Source of the DNA: Halobacteriales archaeon QS_5_70_15 | GTDB lineage: Archaea > Halobacteriota > Halobacteria > Halobacteriales > Haloarculaceae | Direction of reading: 5' to 3' | NCBI GenBank assembly: GCA_003022005.1 | Contig: PXRQ01000092.1 | Location: 1 to 12,305, forward strand | DNA length: 12,305 nucleotides | Part shown: piece by piece, positions 1-5,935 of the stretch | How the letters are laid out: every line of letters starts with the position of its first letter | How positions within the stretch are numbered: the stretch's first letter is position 1 | Translations under genes and position numbers: made by a program | The notes under the pieces: generated by a model | Database searches by the model: none | What the model saw: the letters and a program-made list of their open reading frames with translations, nothing else | Told to the model about the DNA's origin: nothing

Positions 1-52
1 CGATTACCCGCCCGGATCGGTCATCGCTGATAGAGGGCTCCGTACGACCGTA

Positions 53-667
53 TCACTCCTCGTCGGTGCCGTAGACGTGACCGAAGAACGCGGACTTCGA
101 GATGCCGATCCGGTCGGCGGCCTCGCTCGCGGTCGCGTCCCTCGGGACCGCGAAGTACCCCATCCGGTAGGCGGTCTCGACGGCCTCCTCCTGTGCGGGG
201 GTGAGCTCCCACCGCCGACCCACCGGTTCGTCGCCCTCGTCGCCGAGCGGTGAGATGCGCTCGATGGAGACGCCGACGGTCTCCCCGGCGGCCCCGAGGA
301 CCCTCTGGAGGACGTCGTGTCCGACGACCGCGCCGACGTACCGTTCGGTCCCGGCGCGGTGGTGGACGGAGTCGACGAGGAAGCCGGCGTCGACCAGCCG
401 GTGGACCACACACCGGGCCTTCGAGAGACAGCGATAGCTGTGTCGGCCGTCCGCGGCCGCGCCGTGGAGGTACCTGACCCGGTCGTCATCGTCGAGGTGC
501 TCGCCGACCGCCGGGTCCGACGCCGTGACGTGCAGCAGGGTGTAGCCGTCCGACCGCAGCAGCGGCGGGTTCGCGTCGGCGGTGGCGCCCGTCGCGCGGG
601 TCGCCTCCGCGAGCGGACAGTCGTCGCCGGTGACCCGAAACTCGACGACGAGACACTCCGCGATCAT
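53..667 (-). CDS. Bacterio-opsin-activator-type HTH transcriptional regulator, probable regulator of the paa operon
   Basis: A 204-residue cytosolic DNA-binding protein. Residues 1-145 form the N-terminal sensor-like domain seen in short haloarchaeal Bat-type regulators, opening MIAECLVVEF. Residues 154-200 form an HTH-10 domain: LTPAQEEAVETAYRMGYF is followed by the helix-turn-helix ATASEAADRIGISKSAF. The C-terminus ends soon after the recognition helix (GHVYGTDEE) and lacks the usual basic LRR-type tail. I looked for a frameshift there and saw none. The ATG start fits the family N-terminus and lies about 28 nt from a TATA-like box. The gene is divergent from paaA, with 87 nt between the two starts, so control of the paa genes is the natural inference. 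Target and ligand are not visible in the sequence. Three cysteines (C5, C17, C80) might suit redox or metal sensing, but that is speculative. Family assignment is firm; the role is inferred. Confidence 0.85.
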   Translation of the reverse strand: MIAECLVVEFRVTGDDCPLAEATRATGATADANPPLLRSDGYTLLHVTASDPAVGEHLDDDDRVRYLHGAAADGRHSYRCLSKARCVVHRLVDAGFLVDSVHHRAGTERYVGAVVGHDVLQRVLGAAGETVGVSIERISPLGDEGDEPVGRRWELTPAQEEAVETAYRMGYFAVPRDATASEAADRIGISKSAFFGHVYGTDEE

Positions 668-671
668 ACCC

Positions 672-690
672 CGTGTGAACGGGACACACG
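672..690. promoter_or_regulatory. Inverted repeat at the HTH gene start site (possible operator)
   Basis: Six-base arms CGTGTG (672-677) and CACACG (685-690) are separated by 7 nt. The repeat sits between the minus-strand TATA-like box (691-700) and the start codon of the HTH gene. A protein bound here would cover the expected transcription start, so autoregulation or cross-regulation with paaA is plausible. The repeat is seen in the sequence; its function is inferred. Confidence 0.35.
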
Positions 691-700
691 CACTTGAAAC
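691..700 (-). promoter_or_regulatory. TATA-like box of the HTH regulator gene
   Basis: On the minus strand this reads GTTTCAAGTG. It is the most AT-rich stretch in the intergenic region and is centred about 28 nt before the ATG, as expected for a leaderless haloarchaeal transcript. Confidence 0.5.
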
Positions 701-717
701 CCCGCTATGGCCGGGTC

Positions 718-730
718 AACCGGTTTGCGT
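718..730 (+). promoter_or_regulatory. Weak promoter region of paaA with an 8-bp palindrome
   Basis: The position about 27 nt before the paaA ATG holds only GGTTTG as an AT-rich element. It is preceded and overlapped by the perfect palindrome AACCGGTT (718-725). A poor TATA box with a palindrome beside it would suit an activator-dependent promoter. This is a weak call made from position and composition. Confidence 0.3.
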
Positions 731-754
731 GTCCGCCCGAAACCTGCAGGAACG

Positions 755-1699
755 ATGGACATAGACACGGCGAAACGACGGGCGGGGCCGCGGGAGTTCG
801 GTCCGGCCGACGACATGCCGCGGGAGTACCGGGAGGCGGCCACCCGGATGATCCAGTTCCACGCCAACAGCGAGATCATGGGCGCGTACGTCGAGCGCCC
901 GTTCGTCCGGCAGGCCCCGAGCCTCGACCGGAAGCTCGCCGTGAGCGCGCAGGTCCAGGACGAGGTGGGCCACGCGCAGCTCCTGTACCGGGCCGCGGAG
1001 AACCTCGGCGTGAAGACCCGCGAGGAGATGCTCGCGGAACTCGCCGCGGGGGAGGGGAAGTTCCTCAACTGTTTCCACTACCCGCTTGACGACTGGTACG
1101 AGCTGCCGATGATCATGTTCTTCGTCGACGGGGCGGCGATGCGCCGCCAGGCGAGCCTGAAGCGGACCTCCTGGGAGCCGTACGCCCACGCGCTCGACAA
1201 GATCTGCTTCGAGGAGGGGTTCCACATCAAGCACGGCGAGGACATCCTCCGCGAACTGGCGACCGGGACGCGACGGGACCGCGAGCGGCTCCAGGCGGCC
1301 TTCGGGAAGTGGTGGCCCCGCATCCTCCAGTTCTTCGGACCGACCGACGACCGCTCGACGCACACCGACCTCTCGATGGCCGTGGGGCTCAAGACCATGT
1401 CCAACGACGAACTCCGGGACGCCTTCCTCAACGCCTACCTCCCGAAGGCGCGCAAGTACGGGCTCGAACCCCCCGAGTACCCGCGGGTCGAGTACCACGA
1501 GGACGAGGACCGCTACGAGGTGTACGAGGAGGACCTCGACTGGGACGAGTTCTTCACGGTCGCGCGAAACGAGTTCCCGACCGGAAAGGGGCAGATCGCC
1601 AAACGCCGGCGGGCACAGGAGGCCGTCGAGTGGGTCCGGGAGGCCATCGAGGACGACGCGGCCGCGCCGGCCGGGGCGGCGGCCGCGGGGGGGGACTGA
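755..1699 (+). CDS. paaA: 1,2-phenylacetyl-CoA epoxidase catalytic subunit PaaA
   Basis: Catalytic diiron subunit of the multicomponent oxygenase that inserts one oxygen of O2 into phenylacetyl-CoA to give the ring 1,2-epoxide, the central step of aerobic phenylacetate degradation. It is a 314-residue ferritin-like four-helix-bundle protein, close to the usual length. Candidate iron ligands are E40, E70 and H73 (DEVGH), D125 (MFFVDG), and E154 and H157 (EEGFH). This matches the ExxH-pair pattern of bacterial PaaA. I chose the ATG at 755 over the in-frame ATG at 707 because the extra 16 residues (MAGSTGLRVRPKPAGT) look like translated promoter sequence and family similarity begins after them. 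The tail (residues 295-314) is Ala/Gly/Asp-rich, as in many halophilic proteins. This is the first gene of the operon; its TGA overlaps the paaB ATG by one base. Confidence 0.95.
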   Translation: MDIDTAKRRAGPREFGPADDMPREYREAATRMIQFHANSEIMGAYVERPFVRQAPSLDRKLAVSAQVQDEVGHAQLLYRAAENLGVKTREEMLAELAAGEGKFLNCFHYPLDDWYELPMIMFFVDGAAMRRQASLKRTSWEPYAHALDKICFEEGFHIKHGEDILRELATGTRRDRERLQAAFGKWWPRILQFFGPTDDRSTHTDLSMAVGLKTMSNDELRDAFLNAYLPKARKYGLEPPEYPRVEYHEDEDRYEVYEEDLDWDEFFTVARNEFPTGKGQIAKRRRAQEAVEWVREAIEDDAAAPAGAAAAGGD

Positions 1700-2052
1700 T
1701 GATCTGGGAGGTCTTTCGCCAGGAGAAGCGCAAGGACTACCACGTCCACGCCGGGAACGTCCACGCCCCCAACAGGGAGCTCGCCGAGCAGTTCGCCCAG
1801 GTGATGCACGCGCGCCGCAAGCCGGCGACCTCCCTGTGGGTCGTCCCGAAATCGGAGATCTCGGAGGTCGACGCGGACGACGAGCGGGTCGCGATGGGCG
1901 GGACCACCCAGAAGGAGTACCGCTGGGCGACGAACTACAGCACCGACGAGACGTTCGCCGAGGAGATCGCCGACTCCCAGCGCGAGCAGGAGGCCGCCGA
2001 GGCCGAGCGGGACCGGCAGGCGGCGTCGAGCGGGTCGGGTGGTGACTCGTGA
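1699..2052 (+). CDS. paaB: 1,2-phenylacetyl-CoA epoxidase subunit PaaB
   Basis: Small structural subunit that bridges PaaA-PaaC heterodimers in the epoxidase and is needed for the complex to work. The protein has 117 residues. Residues 1-55 carry the family signature: WEVFRQEKRKDYHVHAGNVHA, then helix RELAEQFAQVMHARR, then SLWVVPKSEI. Bacterial PaaB is about 95 residues; the extra length is an acidic, Glu/Ala/Ser-rich C-terminal tail (about residues 90-117) that is probably disordered. The ATG shares one base with the paaA stop codon (TGATG), indicating translational coupling. Its own stop codon overlaps the paaC start by 4 nt. Upstream in-frame codons within paaA are not needed, because the family N-terminus begins at this Met. 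Confidence 0.94.
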   Translation: MIWEVFRQEKRKDYHVHAGNVHAPNRELAEQFAQVMHARRKPATSLWVVPKSEISEVDADDERVAMGGTTQKEYRWATNYSTDETFAEEIADSQREQEAAEAERDRQAASSGSGGDS

Positions 2053-2906
2053 GCGCCGGTACGCTCGGCGGGCCGGACGACCTCGCACCCGACGAGCGGG
2101 CGGCGGTCGAGTCGCTCCTGTTCGCGATGGCCGACGACGAGTACGTCCTCGCCGACCGCTACACCGACTGGCAGGTCCGCGGGCCGACGCTGGAGGCCGA
2201 CGTCTCCGTCGCCAACGTCGCGGGGGACGAACTCGGCCACGCGCGACTCTGGTACGATCTCCTGGAGGACTTCGGCTACACCGAGCCCGAACTGATCTGG
2301 GAGCGTCCGCCCGAGGAGTTCCGGCACGCGACGCTGGTCGAACTGTCGTTCCCCGAGGGCGACTGGGCGGACCTGCTCGTCCGGGCCTACCTCTACGACA
2401 CCTACGAGCACCTGCTCCTCGAGTCGCTGGAGGACTCCTCGTACCCCCGGATCGCCGACCGCGTGGGGAAGGTCATCGCCGAGGAGTCCTACCACCGCGA
2501 CCACGCACAGTCGTGGCTCGAGCGGCTGTCCGAGGACCGCGAGGCCCGCCGGCGAGTCCAGACCGCGCTCGACCGGCTGTTCCCCCACGCGCTGACGCTG
2601 TTCGTCCCGACGGACGCGGAGGAGCGCATCGTCGACCTGGGGGTCAGGACGCGCCCCCTGACGGCGCTCCGCGAGGACTGGCTGAGAGTCGTGGGCGGGT
2701 TCCTCGAGGGGCTCGGGCTCCGGTTCCCGCTCGCACCCGAGGAGGACCCCGATCTCGCGCTCCCCGGTGCCCTGGGACGGGACGGCACGCACACGGAGGA
2801 CTGGGAGCGCCAGCACCGCGAGATGACCTACACCTACCGGCTGCTCGACCGCTCGGAGGCGCCGCGGCTGATGGCCGACCCCGACGAGGTGGACGCCGAT
2901 GTCTGA
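2049..2906 (+). CDS. paaC: 1,2-phenylacetyl-CoA epoxidase subunit PaaC
   Basis: Ferritin-like partner of PaaA. In bacteria PaaC forms the structural heterodimer with PaaA and has lost its iron site. The protein has 285 residues and a GTG start inside the paaB stop (GTGA overlap). Visible landmarks are helix LLFAMADDEYVLADRYTDW (23-41), GDELGHARLWYDLLEDFG (59-76), AYLYDTYEHLLLESL (113-127) and EESYHRDHAQSWLERL (145-160). Unusually, two ExxH motifs are present (E61/H64 and E146/H149), with D117 and acidic residues near position 30 as further possible ligands. As I recall them, bacterial PaaC sequences have Gln where H64 is. Either the family here keeps a metal site or the residues are relics. 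Identity as PaaC rather than a second PaaA rests on gene order and on the WLERL and TLFVPTDAEE regions. Confidence 0.92.
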   Translation: MSAGTLGGPDDLAPDERAAVESLLFAMADDEYVLADRYTDWQVRGPTLEADVSVANVAGDELGHARLWYDLLEDFGYTEPELIWERPPEEFRHATLVELSFPEGDWADLLVRAYLYDTYEHLLLESLEDSSYPRIADRVGKVIAEESYHRDHAQSWLERLSEDREARRRVQTALDRLFPHALTLFVPTDAEERIVDLGVRTRPLTALREDWLRVVGGFLEGLGLRFPLAPEEDPDLALPGALGRDGTHTEDWERQHREMTYTYRLLDRSEAPRLMADPDEVDADV

Positions 2907-3378
2907 GTTCGGATCGGGCGGGCCGGAACCCCGGCGGGAGGACGAGGGACCGGCGCGGGACGACGGGGAGCCGGAGCGGGAGGACGAGGGACCGGAGTAC
3001 TGCACGCACACCTCGTACGAGGCGGGCGACCCCCGCGAGTCCTGCCCGAAGACGGGCGAGGGGGCGACCGGTGTGGAGGCCCGCGTCTGGGACGCGATCC
3101 GGCAGGTAGAGGACCCCGAGATGCCCGTCTCGGTCGTCGACCTCGGGCTGGTCTACGGGATCGAGGTCGAGGACGGGCACGCCACGGTCCGGTTCACGCT
3201 CACCTACACGGGCTGTCCGGCGCGGGACTACCTCCTCTCGGACGTCGAGCGGGCTGCGAGGAGCGTCGAGGGCGTCGACTCCGCCGAGGTGGAACTCGTC
3301 TGGTCGCCCCCCTGGACCGTCGAGATGGTCACCGACGCCGGCCGGGAGTCGCTGCGGGAGTTCGGGGTGTCGGTATGA
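2899..3378 (+). CDS. paaD: PaaD, DUF59/MIP18-type epoxidase maturation protein (lacks the zinc ribbon)
   Basis: Accessory protein thought to assemble an iron-sulfur or metal centre for the phenylacetyl-CoA epoxidase; it is not a catalytic subunit. It has 159 residues: a disordered acidic N-terminus (1-33), a short segment with C35 and C49 (YCTHTSYEAGDPRESC), then a DUF59 fold (about 58-159). Family marks are VEDPEMPVSVVDLGLVYG (70-87), C106 in YTGCPA, and VWSPPWT (134-140). The C-terminus stops at LREFGVSV, where bacterial PaaD continues into a zinc ribbon. That ribbon is encoded by the next, overlapping gene. The ATG overlaps the paaC end by 8 nt. The first 33 residues contain three degenerate 7-residue acidic repeats. 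A later start is possible, since only the part from about residue 34 looks conserved. Confidence 0.92.
   Translation: MSEFGSGGPEPRREDEGPARDDGEPEREDEGPEYCTHTSYEAGDPRESCPKTGEGATGVEARVWDAIRQVEDPEMPVSVVDLGLVYGIEVEDGHATVRFTLTYTGCPARDYLLSDVERAARSVEGVDSAEVELVWSPPWTVEMVTDAGRESLREFGVSV
2935..2997 (+). repeat. Three in-frame 21-nt repeats in the 5' part of paaD
   Basis: Three tandem units encode REDEGPA, RDDGEPE and REDEGPE (residues 13-33). Units 1 and 3 share an exact 20-base match (2934-2953 and 2976-2995); unit 2 has diverged. The period is a multiple of three, so copy-number changes keep the frame. The encoded peptide is acidic and low in complexity. Confidence 0.85.
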
Positions 3379-3542
3379 GACGGACGGACCCGAGCGTCGA
3401 CGCGGGCGGGGCGAGCCCCCCCGAGCGGTGTCCGTACTGCGGGGGAACCGACACCGAGCGCGAGCACCCGAAGGGGCCGTCGCGCTGCCGGTCGATCCAC
3501 TACTGCACCGACTGCGAGGAGCCGTTCGAGGCGATGGGTTAG
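3375..3542 (+). CDS. Stand-alone PaaD-type zinc-ribbon protein (C-terminal half of a split PaaD)
   Basis: A 55-residue protein: a short linker (1-17), then a zinc ribbon with C19-x2-C22 and C44-x2-C47. C38 is a further cysteine, and the ending EEPFEAMG resembles the REPFDYF ending of bacterial PaaD. The middle part, TDTEREHPKGPSRCRSIHYC, occupies the place of the bacterial ribbon loop. The order DUF59 (previous gene) then ribbon (this gene) is colinear with one-piece bacterial PaaD. The start is ATG inside the paaD stop (ATGA overlap, frame -1 relative to paaD), so the two are probably translationally coupled and their products act together. The gene is easily missed because of its size. It is the last gene of the operon. 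It is not the PaaE reductase: there is no flavin or ferredoxin domain. Confidence 0.85.
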   Translation: MRRTDPSVDAGGASPPERCPYCGGTDTEREHPKGPSRCRSIHYCTDCEEPFEAMG

Positions 3543-3566
3543 AGGCGCGTTTGTCCCTCCTCAAGG

Positions 3567-3576
3567 CACTTACACC
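3567..3576 (+). promoter_or_regulatory. TATA-like box of the lipoprotein gene
   Basis: CACTTACACC is centred about 25 nt before the ATG at 3596, in the 53-nt gap after the paa operon. It supports a separate leaderless transcript for the lipoprotein gene. Confidence 0.5.
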
Positions 3577-3595
3577 CGACACGGGAACCCGCGGT

Positions 3596-4222
3596 ATGGA
3601 ACGCCCTCGCAGTGCCCTCCTGATCGCCCTCCTCGCGGGGCTGCTCGTCCTCGCGGGGTGTATCGCCGCGCCCGGGAGCGGCGGTGACGGGACCGGAACG
3701 TCGACGCTGACGCCCGTGAGCCCCCCGACGGACACGGCCGCCGGGACGCCGACCCCGACGGCTACCCCGACTCCGGGGGAGTGCGAGGCCGTCGAGCGGC
3801 GGACCGTCGACCCGTTCCGCGACGACGTCGAGCCGAGCGAGTTCCCCGATCCGCCGTCGGAGTGGAACCGGTCGTCCGTCGAGCGGTACGTCGCCGCGTT
3901 CGAGTCGGCGTACGCCCGCAACGACGCGCTCCGCGAGGACTCGACGAAGGTGAACGTGCTCGTCGCCGAGGTGTCCGTCGAGCGTCGGGACGGGGCGTGG
4001 GTCGTCGACCTCGTCTCGCGGACGAACACCTGGACACAGGGCCGTGCGACCGGGACGGCCACCGCGACGGTCGTCCACGGTGACGGCGCCCGGATCCCGG
4101 TCACCTATCGCCTGACCGACCGCGGGCTCTACCGGGCCGAGCGGGACGTCGGCGAGCCCCCCTCGGGGACGCCGACGCCGACCCCGGGAGGCTGGATCCC
4201 GGTGGCCTGCTTCGAGGGCTGA
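3596..4222 (+). CDS. Predicted secreted lipoprotein of unknown function
   Basis: A 208-residue protein. Residues 1-22 are a signal peptide ending in lipobox LAGC (C22), after a hydrophobic run ALLIALLAGLLVLA. There is no twin-arginine motif, so Sec export and lipid anchoring outside the membrane are likely. Residues 23-62 are a Gly/Ser/Thr/Pro linker with GTPTPTATPTPG, typical of haloarchaeal surface proteins and a possible O-glycosylation region. Residues about 65-185 form a small alpha/beta domain (ERYVAAFESAYARND, VLVAEVSVERRDGAWVVDLVSRT, ARIPVTYRLTDRGLYRAE), after which the PTPTP motif returns near residues 192-197. C63 and C205 could form a disulfide joining the two ends. I do not recognise the domain. 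I chose the ATG at 3596 over the longer in-frame ORF from 3428 because it begins the signal peptide and has a TATA-like box at the right distance. Confidence 0.8.
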   Translation: MERPRSALLIALLAGLLVLAGCIAAPGSGGDGTGTSTLTPVSPPTDTAAGTPTPTATPTPGECEAVERRTVDPFRDDVEPSEFPDPPSEWNRSSVERYVAAFESAYARNDALREDSTKVNVLVAEVSVERRDGAWVVDLVSRTNTWTQGRATGTATATVVHGDGARIPVTYRLTDRGLYRAERDVGEPPSGTPTPTPGGWIPVACFEG

Positions 4223-4240
4223 GAGCCCGGGTCGACCGCG

Positions 4241-4249
4241 CACCTTTTC
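4241..4249 (+). promoter_or_regulatory. TATA-like box of nop5
   Basis: CACCTTTTC is centred about 27 nt before the nop5 ATG and is the only T-run in the 50-nt gap. It is consistent with a leaderless nop5-flpA transcript. Confidence 0.5.
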
Positions 4250-4272
4250 GGCCGCCGCCCGGAACGCCGGGT

Positions 4273-5166
4273 ATGACCGACGAGGGCGACGAGAGCGGGA
4301 CGGCCGTCGACGGCTGGTTCGCCGGGATCGACCCCGGCGACACGGAGGTGGCGGCCGCCCGGATACGGGAGGGCGGGGCGGACTCGCCCGCCGACTGGCC
4401 GCGACTCGCCGTCGAGTCCGGGTTCGTGGGGAGCGAGGCGGACTACTACGACCGACTGCGGGAGGCGACCGTCCGGGCGACCCGCGAGGCCGTCCGCGAG
4501 CGCGAGCGAGCGGACGATCGACAGCTGATGCACGCGGTCCGGGCGATGGACGACTGCGACCGCGTGGCGAACGAACTGGCCGAGCGGGTCGCGGAGTGGG
4601 CCGGGAGTTTGCTGGAGGACGTCGGCGAGGGGGTCGGGGGCGCCCGGGAGGTGGCCGACCGCGAGGACGCCCCGGAGCCGCTCCGGTCGCTGGCCGCCCG
4701 GGTCACCGATCTGGACGATGAAGCCGCCGCGCTCCGAGCGGCGGTCGAGCGGACCGCACCGGAGGGCGCACCGAACCTCTCGGCGATGGCCGGGGCGGTC
4801 CTCGCCGCGCGGCTGATCGCCCTCGCCGGTGGGCTGGAGTCGCTGGCGAAACAGCCCAGCGGCACCGTCCAGGTGCTCGGCGCGGAGGAGGCGCTGTTCG
4901 CCCACCTCCGGGGGCACGCGCCGTCGCCGAAACACGGCGTCATCTACACGCACGACGCGGTCCGCGGGACCCACCCCGACGACCGGGGGTCGGCGGCGCG
5001 GGCGGTCGCGGGGAAGCTCGCAATCGCCGCACGGGTCGATCACTACTCCGGCGAGCGGAAACCCGAACTGGACGGGGAGTTGCGCGAGCGCATCGGGACG
5101 ATCCGGGCCCGGAAGGCGGGTAGTGCGGACGACACCGACGGCGGGGCGGGGGGTGACGGGGCGTGA
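4273..5166 (+). CDS. nop5: Nop5 (Nop56/58-like), box C/D RNP scaffold protein
   Basis: Scaffold of the archaeal box C/D ribonucleoprotein. It bridges L7Ae-bound guide RNA and fibrillarin for 2'-O-methylation of rRNA and tRNA. The protein has 297 residues: a short N-terminal region (1-60), a helical coiled-coil part (about 60-165, with RLREATVRATREAVRERERADD and CDRVANELAERVAEW), and the NOP/Prp31 domain (about 165-262). The domain signature is NLSAMAGAVLAARLIALAGGLESLA, then GTVQVLGAEEALFAHL and the conserved PKHGVIYTH. The protein is shorter than Nop5 of hyperthermophiles (about 370-420 residues), mainly through a reduced N-terminal fibrillarin-binding region and a short acidic C-terminus in place of a lysine-rich tail. 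The start codon fits the TATA-like box. The 3' end overlaps flpA by 4 nt, and the two proteins are direct partners. Confidence 0.93.
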   Translation: MTDEGDESGTAVDGWFAGIDPGDTEVAAARIREGGADSPADWPRLAVESGFVGSEADYYDRLREATVRATREAVRERERADDRQLMHAVRAMDDCDRVANELAERVAEWAGSLLEDVGEGVGGAREVADREDAPEPLRSLAARVTDLDDEAAALRAAVERTAPEGAPNLSAMAGAVLAARLIALAGGLESLAKQPSGTVQVLGAEEALFAHLRGHAPSPKHGVIYTHDAVRGTHPDDRGSAARAVAGKLAIAARVDHYSGERKPELDGELRERIGTIRARKAGSADDTDGGAGGDGA

Positions 5167-5795
5167 GCCACGCGCTCCCCGAGGGGGTCGCCCGACGCGA
5201 GTTCGACGGCCGGGAGCGGCTCGCAACCCGGGGGGAGCCGGTCTACGGCGAACCGACTGACGGCGAGTGGCGGGCGTGGGACCCGCGCCGGTCGAAGCTC
5301 GGGGCCATGCTCGAACGCGGGACTGACACCGGACTCGCTGGTGGGGAGACGGTGCTCTACCTCGGCGCGGCCAGCGGGACGACCGTCTCGCACGTCGCCG
5401 ACTTCTCCGGGCCCACGTACGCCGTCGAGTTCGCCGCCCGGCCGGCGAGGGACCTGCTCGACGCCTGCGAGCCCCGCGACAGCCTCCTCCCGCTCCTGAA
5501 GGACGCCCGCCGGCCGGAGACGTACGCGCACGTGGTCGAACCAGTCGACGCCGTGGTCCAGGACGTCGCCACGCGGGGGCAGGCCGAGGTAGCGCTGGCG
5601 AACCGGCGGTTCCTCCGCGAGGACGGTCGGCTCCTCCTCGCGATCAAGGCGAGGAGCGAGGACGTGACCGCCGACCCGGGCGCCGTCTTCGAGCGAACCC
5701 TCGACCGGCTCGAAGAGGGGTACGAGGTGCTCGAAACGGAGCGGCTGGACGGGTTCCACGAGGACCACCTCGGGGTAGTCGCGCGGCCGCTGTAG
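5163..5795 (+). CDS. flpA: Fibrillarin-like 2'-O-methyltransferase
   Basis: SAM-dependent RNA 2'-O-methyltransferase, the catalytic subunit of the box C/D RNP, which modifies rRNA and probably tRNA in the cytosol. The protein has 210 residues, close to the archaeal norm. Family features are [22 protein letters not shown] (28-49), SAM-binding motif [17 protein letters not shown] (64-80), E89 in YAVEF for the ribose, [12 protein letters not shown] (110-121), VVQDVA (131-136) and [11 protein letters not shown] (157-167). K45, D134, K162 and H202 fit the K-D-K-H catalytic tetrad. The GTG start lies within the nop5 stop (GTGA overlap), so the two are translationally coupled. No separate promoter is visible. 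Confidence 0.95.
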   Translation: MSHALPEGVARREFDGRERLATRGEPVYGEPTDGEWRAWDPRRSKLGAMLERGTDTGLAGGETVLYLGAASGTTVSHVADFSGPTYAVEFAARPARDLLDACEPRDSLLPLLKDARRPETYAHVVEPVDAVVQDVATRGQAEVALANRRFLREDGRLLLAIKARSEDVTADPGAVFERTLDRLEEGYEVLETERLDGFHEDHLGVVARPL

Positions 5796-5812
5796 CGCGG
5801 AGGGAACGCCAC

Positions 5813-5829
5813 CCGGGGACGCGTCCCGG
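5813..5829. repeat. CCGGG/CCCGG dyad downstream of flpA (possible 3' stem)
   Basis: CCGGG (5813-5817) and CCCGG (5825-5829) enclose GACGCGT, 18 nt after the flpA stop. The inner sequence GGGACGCGTCCC (5816-5827) is also a perfect palindrome. The same 12-mer, CCGGGGACGCGT, recurs after gshA. No T-tract follows, so a terminator role is uncertain. Confidence 0.35.
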
Positions 5830-5902
5830 AACGGCGAGCGGTGACCGGAGAGGACCGCGAGCGACTGGGGAGTGGTCGGGCGGCCCGACCGTGCGATGGG
5901 AA

Positions 5903-5910
5903 CGTTTTAG
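5903..5910 (+). promoter_or_regulatory. TATA-like box of gshA
   Basis: CGTTTTAG is centred about 29 nt before the ATG at 5936. It also decides the start: the upstream in-frame start at 5891 would place this box inside the coding region. No other AT-rich element occurs in the 140-nt gap after flpA. Confidence 0.6.
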
Positions 5911-5935
5911 CGGGCGGGAGTCAGAGGTGGTCGGC

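Noticed and set aside
53..90. Frameshift at the 3' end of the HTH regulator, suggested by its short tail
   Set aside because: The recognition helix GISKSAFFGHV is intact, and the other frames downstream on the minus strand do not give a recognisable HTH-10 tail.
707..754. Longer paaA with 16 extra N-terminal residues
   Set aside because: The extension is basic and unlike the family. It covers the promoter region, and the ATG at 755 has conserved sequence directly after it.
3428..3595. Longer lipoprotein ORF from 3428
   Set aside because: It overlaps the PaaD zinc-ribbon gene and would put about 56 residues before the signal peptide, which is incompatible with export.
5891..5935. Longer gshA from an in-frame start at 5891
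   Set aside because: It would place the TATA-like box CGTTTTAG inside the coding region. The ATG at 5936 is at the right spacing and just before the conserved N-terminus.
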